Shown piece after piece: positions 57,045 through 60,870 of a stretch of 60,870 nucleotides of DNA. Position numbers and translations under genes: made by a program. The notes beneath the pieces were generated by a model. It made no database searches. It saw only the letters and a program-made list of their open reading frames with translations, and was not told the origin of the DNA. Numbering within the stretch: position 1 is the stretch's first letter; the number at the start of each line of letters is the position of its first letter. Origin of the DNA: Clostridia bacterium (lineage in GTDB: Bacteria > Bacillota > Clostridia > Oscillospirales > Butyricicoccaceae); assembly GCA_017559995.1 (NCBI GenBank), contig JAFYPP010000042.1:1-60870 (forward strand). The letters run 5' to 3'.

Positions 57045-58178
57045 TTACAGGCATTTTACCAGTTTTGTGACGCAGTCCGCCAGCCCCCGGACATCGCACG
57101 CCGTACTGAAGGCGGAAAGGCTTGCCCGGACGGTGCCGCAGGGCAGCGTTCCGGCACTTTCGTGGGCCAGCGGCGCGCAGTGCAGACCGCAGCGGACGCA
57201 GATCCCTTCCCGCGCCAAAAACGCTCCCACCGTTTCGGGATCGGCCTTTTCCGCGCGGAAGGACAGCACGCCGCTCTGCGCCGTTTCGCTGTGCCAGCAG
57301 GTGATGCCGGGCAGGCCGGAGAGCCGCGCGGCAAGTTGCCGGCAGAGGGCCTCTTCCCTGCCCCGGATCTCTTCCCGATGGGCGGCGACGAACCGCAGGC
57401 CCTCTGTCAAACCGGCGATGCCGGGCACGTTGAGCGTGCCGCTTTCCAGCCCGTCGGGCAGCCAGTCGGGCTGGCGTTTTTCCAGTGAGGCACTGCCCGT
57501 GCCGCCCTGGATCAAACTGTAAAGTTCCTTTTCTTTACAGCACAGTAAAATCCCGGTCCCCTGTGGCCCGTATAGGCCCTTGTGTCCGGGCATACAGACG
57601 AAGGCAACGGCCCGCAGCCGGGAGACATCCAGCGGCAAAACGCCCGCCGATTGGGAGGCGTCCACGATCAGCGGAACGCCCCGCTGGGCGCACAGGTCGT
57701 CGATCTCTTCCAGCGGCGTGACGCTGCCGAATACGTTGGAAACGTGGTTGACGATGACGCAGCGGGTGTCCGGGCGCAGGGCCTGGGCCACCGCCACACA
57801 GGCGGCGATGCGGTCAAACAGCGGCCACTTCGCCACCGTGTAGGTGACTCCCTTTTCCGCCAGATGCTCCAGCGGCCGCACCACCGAATTGTGCTCGTAG
57901 CCGGTGATGACGGCGTGCCCGCCCCTGCGCAGAAGGCTTTGGATGGCGATATTCAGGCCGTGGGTGGCGTTCATAGTGAATACCACCCGTTCCGGCTGGG
58001 CCAGCCCAAAAAAGCCGGCCGCCGCTTCCCGGCAGTCATAGACCACCTGGGCGGCCCGCATAGCGGCCCGATGCCCCGAACGGCCCGGATTGCCGCATTC
58101 CGTCATGGCGCGGGCCATGGCCTGCCGTACCGAATCGGGCTTTTGCAGGGTGGTGGCGGCGGCATCCAGATAGATCAC
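57045..58178 (-). CDS. Cysteine desulfurase-like PLP enzyme
   Basis: The 377-residue protein is a class V aminotransferase-fold enzyme. IYLDAAATT begins it, ATHGLN and GYEHNSVVRPL follow, and the PLP Lys lies in CMPGHKGLYGPQG. A late Cys-rich loop ICVRCGLHCAP holds the likely catalytic Cys. It releases sulfur or selenium from cysteine or selenocysteine. The start is GTG 58178, where GGAGG lies 7 bases upstream. It follows a DUF3343 protein with an overlapping stop, suggesting sulfur or selenium transfer. Confidence 0.88.
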   Translation of the reverse strand: MIYLDAAATTLQKPDSVRQAMARAMTECGNPGRSGHRAAMRAAQVVYDCREAAAGFFGLAQPERVVFTMNATHGLNIAIQSLLRRGGHAVITGYEHNSVVRPLEHLAEKGVTYTVAKWPLFDRIAACVAVAQALRPDTRCVIVNHVSNVFGSVTPLEEIDDLCAQRGVPLIVDASQSAGVLPLDVSRLRAVAFVCMPGHKGLYGPQGTGILLCCKEKELYSLIQGGTGSASLEKRQPDWLPDGLESGTLNVPGIAGLTEGLRFVAAHREEIRGREEALCRQLAARLSGLPGITCWHSETAQSGVLSFRAEKADPETVGAFLAREGICVRCGLHCAPLAHESAGTLPCGTVRASLSAFSTACDVRGLADCVTKLVKCL

Positions 58179-58423
58179 GGCGACACCTCCCGCCAGGCGC
58201 CGTTGCTGCCCACATAAACCCCCAAGGGCTTTCGGCTGGTCTTGGCCAGCAATGCCAGAGCCGCTTCCCGGCTGCGGTCGGATATTATCAGCCCGTAGGC
58301 GCAGGAGCCCCTTCCAAGGCTGACAGGCGGCTTGACCAGAGCCGCCGAAAGACCGCCCCGCTGCAGTACGGCACCGGCGGTCTGGGCATGGGTGAGAGAA
58401 TGAAAAACGATCAGACAGCTCAC
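58175..58423 (-). CDS. DUF3343 putative sulfur/selenium carrier-like protein
   Basis: The 82-residue protein resembles DUF3343: LIVFHSLTHAQTAGAVLQRGG and SLGRGSCAYGLIIS, with a Cys after the GRGS turn and another at residue 3. This family is proposed as a small carrier for sulfur or selenium beside cysteine desulfurases. It starts at GTG (58423) with a weak site. Its end overlaps the desulfurase gene by four bases. Confidence 0.78.
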   Translation of the reverse strand: MSCLIVFHSLTHAQTAGAVLQRGGLSAALVKPPVSLGRGSCAYGLIISDRSREAALALLAKTSRKPLGVYVGSNGAWREVSP

Positions 58424-58474
58424 AGGATGAACACTTCCCTTCGGTACATCCTATGCGCCGTCTGATCGACGGGT

Positions 58475-58951
58475 TCAATCTTTTTCAATGAGGCAGACGG
58501 CGTGCACCGCCATGCCCTCGCCGGTGCCGGTGAAGCCGAGGCCTTCCTCGGTCTTGCCTTTCACCGAAACCTGGGACACTTCCAGTCCCAGGACCCGGGC
58601 GATGTTCTCCCGCATCCGCGGCACGTGGGGCAGCAGCTTGGGACGCTGGGCCACCACGGTAGAATCGATGTTGACCACACGCCAGCCCTGCTCCCGCAGT
58701 TCCCTGCCGCAGGCCTCCAGCAGCTTCAGGCTGTCGGCGCCTTTCCAGCGGGGATCGGTGTCGGGAAAATGGCTGCCGATGTCCCCCAGCGCGGCAGCGC
58801 CGAACAGGGCGTCGGTGACGGCGTGCAGCAGCACGTCGGCGTCACTGTGGCCCAAAAGGCCCTTTTCAAAGGGGATGTCCACACCGCCCAAAATGAGTTT
58901 TCTTCCCTCCACCAGACGGTGGACGTCATAGCCGTAACCAACCCGGATCAT
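58475..58951 (-). CDS. ispF: 2-C-methyl-D-erythritol 2,4-cyclodiphosphate synthase
   Basis: The 158-residue enzyme of the MEP isoprenoid pathway has GYGYDVHRL (metal His and Asp), [17 protein letters not shown] and the C-terminal [16 protein letters not shown]. It forms the cyclic diphosphate intermediate. Its ATG overlaps the ispD stop by four bases (ATGA). All catalytic residues are present. Confidence 0.96.
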   Translation of the reverse strand: MIRVGYGYDVHRLVEGRKLILGGVDIPFEKGLLGHSDADVLLHAVTDALFGAAALGDIGSHFPDTDPRWKGADSLKLLEACGRELREQGWRVVNIDSTVVAQRPKLLPHVPRMRENIARVLGLEVSQVSVKGKTEEGLGFTGTGEGMAVHAVCLIEKD

Positions 58952-59667
58952 CGGTGCTTCCTCCCTTCCAGAATAGCCGCCCCGTACACCAGATCGGCGG
59001 GGGTGGTGATTTTGATGTTTTCAAAGGAGCCCTCGGTGATCACCGGCCGGGCGCCCATGCGCTCCAGAGCGGCGCATTCGTCGGTGACGGTGACGCCGGC
59101 CTCCATGGCGCTTTGCAGGGCGGCGGTGAGCAGGGCCTTGTCGGCCACCTGGGGGGTCTGCATAGCCCGCAGCATCTCCCGGTCCACCGTGCGTTCGATG
59201 TGGCCGTCCTTCTGCACTTCCTTGATGGTATCGTGAACAGCAATACCTGCGGCGGCACAGGTGTGAAGGAAGGCACCTTCACAGGCACGCTGCACGACCT
59301 CCGGCGTCACCAGCGGTCGGGCGCCGTCGTGAACGGCCAGATATTTCGCTTTGGGCGAGGCCTCCAGCGCGGCTTTGTAAACGCTCTCCTGACGGGTGTC
59401 GCCGCCCCTGACCACCTTGGTCAGCTTGGTGACACCAAGCTGTTTGCCCAACTCGGCGTAGGTCAGCAGGTTGTCCTCCGAGGCGGCCACCACGATCTCC
59501 CGAATGATGTCGCAGGCCTCCAGCGCCAGCAGGGTGCGGCCCAGCACGGGCACACCGTCCAGCTCCATCAGCAGCTTGTTGCCGCCGCCCATCCTGCGGG
59601 ACGAGCCGGCAGCCGGGATGATGGCCGTCACAAAGGGCGGCTGCTTGCTCTTTTTTCCAAACAACAT
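58948..59667 (-). CDS. ispD: 2-C-methyl-D-erythritol 4-phosphate cytidylyltransferase
   Basis: The 239-residue enzyme adds CMP to methylerythritol phosphate in the MEP pathway. It has [15 protein letters not shown] (nucleotide binding), [13 protein letters not shown] and a C-terminal KITTPADL. A short basic N-terminus (FGKKSKQ) precedes the fold. GGAGG precedes the ATG at 59667. It is cotranslated with ispF and lies after carD, a conserved Clostridia order. Confidence 0.96.
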   Translation of the reverse strand: MLFGKKSKQPPFVTAIIPAAGSSRRMGGGNKLLMELDGVPVLGRTLLALEACDIIREIVVAASEDNLLTYAELGKQLGVTKLTKVVRGGDTRQESVYKAALEASPKAKYLAVHDGARPLVTPEVVQRACEGAFLHTCAAAGIAVHDTIKEVQKDGHIERTVDREMLRAMQTPQVADKALLTAALQSAMEAGVTVTDECAALERMGARPVITEGSFENIKITTPADLVYGAAILEGRKHR

Positions 59668-59681
59668 GGTATCCTCCAGTT

Positions 59682-60158
59682 CTATGTCAGCGCTGCCCGC
59701 AGCAGATTTTCGGCCTCCTGGCGGGTACAGGCCAGTGCCACCGACAGCTCGCTGATCAGGATCTGCCGCGCGGTGGTCAGCATCTTTTGCTCGCCGGTGG
59801 ACAGGGGTTTCGTCCCGGAGCGGACCGACAGGCTTTTGATCACCAGAGCCACCTGCATGGGGTCTCCCGAGCGGAGATGCTCCATATTTTCCCGGTAGCG
59901 CCGGTTCCAGTTGGTGTTGTTTTCGGCGGTGAGTGCAGGCAAAGCGCGCAGCAGGCTTTGCGCCTCCTGCGGGGTGATGGTAGGCCGAAGTCCGGCCTTT
60001 TCACAGCCGTCGCAAGGGATATACAGCTGAAGTCCGCCCTGCTGCAGCGTGAGGATGTAATACATCCTCGGCCCCTGTACCGAGCGCTGTTCAATGGTCC
60101 CGGTGATTTGTCCCGCACCGTGTATGGGGTGCGTCACAGACTGACCGATGTGAAACAT
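59682..60158 (-). CDS. CarD-family RNA-polymerase-binding regulator
   Basis: The 158-residue protein has the N-terminal Tudor-like RID domain (FHIGQSVTHPIHGAGQITG, about 1-60) that binds RNA polymerase beta, and a helical C-terminal part (KPLSTGEQKMLTTARQIL). CarD proteins stabilise open complexes. A carD-ispD-ispF order is common in Clostridia. The start 60158 follows GGGGGAG; the longer frame up to 60239 lacks a ribosome site. Confidence 0.9.
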   Translation of the reverse strand: MFHIGQSVTHPIHGAGQITGTIEQRSVQGPRMYYILTLQQGGLQLYIPCDGCEKAGLRPTITPQEAQSLLRALPALTAENNTNWNRRYRENMEHLRSGDPMQVALVIKSLSVRSGTKPLSTGEQKMLTTARQILISELSVALACTRQEAENLLRAALT

Positions 60159-60183
60159 AGGCTCCCCCTCCGCACTTTTTTCC

Positions 60184-60212
60184 ATTATAACACAGTTTGG
60201 GGAGGGGGTAAA
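60184..60212 (-). promoter_or_regulatory. Promoter of carD-ispD-ispF
   Basis: On the minus strand TTTACC (60207-60212), 17-bp spacer, TATAAT (60184-60189), 26 bp before the ATG at 60158. Confidence 0.7.
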
Positions 60213-60235
60213 CCCTTTGCCCGTCCATTCTTCCA

Positions 60236-60275
60236 ACAAAAAACAGCGCCGGGAAGTTCATCCGGCGCTGCTTAA
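60236..60275 (-). terminator. Terminator of the right-edge repeat protein
   Basis: On the minus strand AGCAGCGCCGGA pairs with CCCGGCGCTGTT around TGAACTT, followed by TTTTTGTT. Confidence 0.85.
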
Positions 60276-60300
60276 TGAGGTTATTTCGCAGTCAAATCCA

Positions 60301-60870
60301 TCACAGACTGATCGTTCCGCTCAGCAGGACCGGAGCGTAGTGATCATCCAGATAGTAGATATTGATGCTGCTGGCCTGCTCCAGAACGGATGCAGGGATC
60401 TCAAATGTACTGCCACCTTCGATAAACGCACACCAAAGCATTTGCTCTCCGTTATTGACGGAAACAAGTACGTAAACGACCTGTTCGGGTATATTTACAA
60501 GCGTCACACTACCGGTATTCCCGTCATAGCTGATTTGCGGCAAGATATGGATTCCGCAGACACAGATGCCATACTCATAGATATGGCCCAAAGCGGGCAC
60601 CTTATCGGCAACATAGGTGTCACCGCAGGCGCAGGTGTAGGTGGTGTAGCCTTCCTCCGTACAGGTGGGTGCCGTTACCACACTCTCGTGGGCATGACCA
60701 TTGGCAGTCGCCAGTTCCGTGCCGCACACGGTACAGATCTGAGCGGTAGTACAGGTAGCCTCCGCACCGGGGGTATGGCCCAAAGCGGGCACCTTATCGG
60801 CAACATAGGTGTCACCGCAGGCGCAGGTGTAGGTGGTGTAGCCTTCCTCCGTACAGGTGGGTGCCGTTAC
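60301..60870 (-). CDS. CxCG-repeat protein, 5' end outside window
   Basis: The last 190 codons of a larger gene are seen; its start lies to the right of the window. Two copies of a module (APTCTEEGYTTYTCACGDTY, then a GH motif) are separated by a CTVCGTE segment, then a C-terminal beta domain of about 80 residues (FEIPASVLEQASS) ends the protein. The module matches that of the 692-residue protein at 30660. An exported location is likely but the signal peptide is not visible. The repeats are encoded by identical DNA. Confidence 0.8.
   Translation of the reverse strand, partial: VTAPTCTEEGYTTYTCACGDTYVADKVPALGHTPGAEATCTTAQICTVCGTELATANGHAHESVVTAPTCTEEGYTTYTCACGDTYVADKVPALGHIYEYGICVCGIHILPQISYDGNTGSVTLVNIPEQVVYVLVSVNNGEQMLWCAFIEGGSTFEIPASVLEQASSINIYYLDDHYAPVLLSGTISL
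60582..60870. repeat. 192-bp repeat unit in the CxCG protein
   Basis: Positions 60582-60678 and 60774-60870 are identical over 97 bp, exactly 192 bp apart, and the second copy runs to the window edge. Identity in synonymous sites shows recent duplication or gene conversion; more copies probably lie beyond. Confidence 0.9.

Overview
The window looks like a chromosomal segment of a high-GC, Gram-positive, gut-type Clostridia bacterium, most likely in the Oscillospiraceae. The evidence is the low-GC-Gram-positive gene order yicC-remA-gmk-rpoZ-priA-def-fmt-yugP-rsmB-rlmN-prpC-prkC-rsgA, a SipL-type spore-coat gene, a cdaA-cdaR pair, CarD next to ispD-ispF, strong AGGAGG ribosome sites, and GC-rich coding DNA broken by AT-rich intergenic gaps. 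No phage genes, integrase, insertion sequence or CRISPR array was seen.

Layout. 1-3.0 kb (minus strand): a BTAD (SARP-type) regulator, two tandem paralogous small genes of unknown family, and a secreted Pro-Thr-Thr repeat protein preceded by a cyclic-di-GMP-I riboswitch. 3.2-5.8 kb: an ABC importer of the nitrate/taurine type with a long leader that ends in a terminator. 5.9-9.5 kb: DsbA-like protein, UvrD-type helicase and YhaM nuclease. 9.7-11.6 kb: hydroxyacid dehydrogenase, a decayed thioester-adhesin remnant, a 31-residue membrane peptide and three tRNAs. 11.7-20 kb: rsmE, prmA, a short pyruvate kinase, amidase, HD hydrolase and an ABC-F protein. 20.2-23.1 kb: hydrolase, YkvI-like transporter and a metallo-beta-lactamase-fold protein. 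23.1-26.8 kb: a large thioester/VWA adhesin under a second cyclic-di-GMP-I riboswitch. 27-39.9 kb: ZIP transporter, amidohydrolase, AAA ATPase, a zinc-ribbon/TPR membrane protein, tRNA-Pro, flippase, regulators, P1 peptidase, HAD phosphatase and SipL. 40-58.4 kb: the conserved translation and cell-growth cluster, cdaAR, and a cysteine desulfurase with a DUF3343 protein. 58.5-60.2 kb: ispF-ispD-carD. 60.3 kb to the end: another secreted repeat protein, cut by the window edge.

The most interesting reading is a candidate two-input surface-adhesion circuit. Three minus-strand promoters (about 1225, 1684 and 26816) carry boxes built on TAAC. At two of them the geometry is exactly that of SARP operators: seven-base direct repeats, 4-bp spacer, 8 bp to the -10 box. 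They drive the two small paralogues and the riboswitch-controlled thioester adhesin. The only BTAD regulator in the window sits beside the paralogues, and its C-terminus resembles a GGDEF domain with the catalytic motif lost. Transcription (BTAD) and leader RNA (cyclic-di-GMP) would then both gate display of a covalent-type adhesin. The operator geometry and aptamer motifs are read directly; the regulatory wiring is inference.
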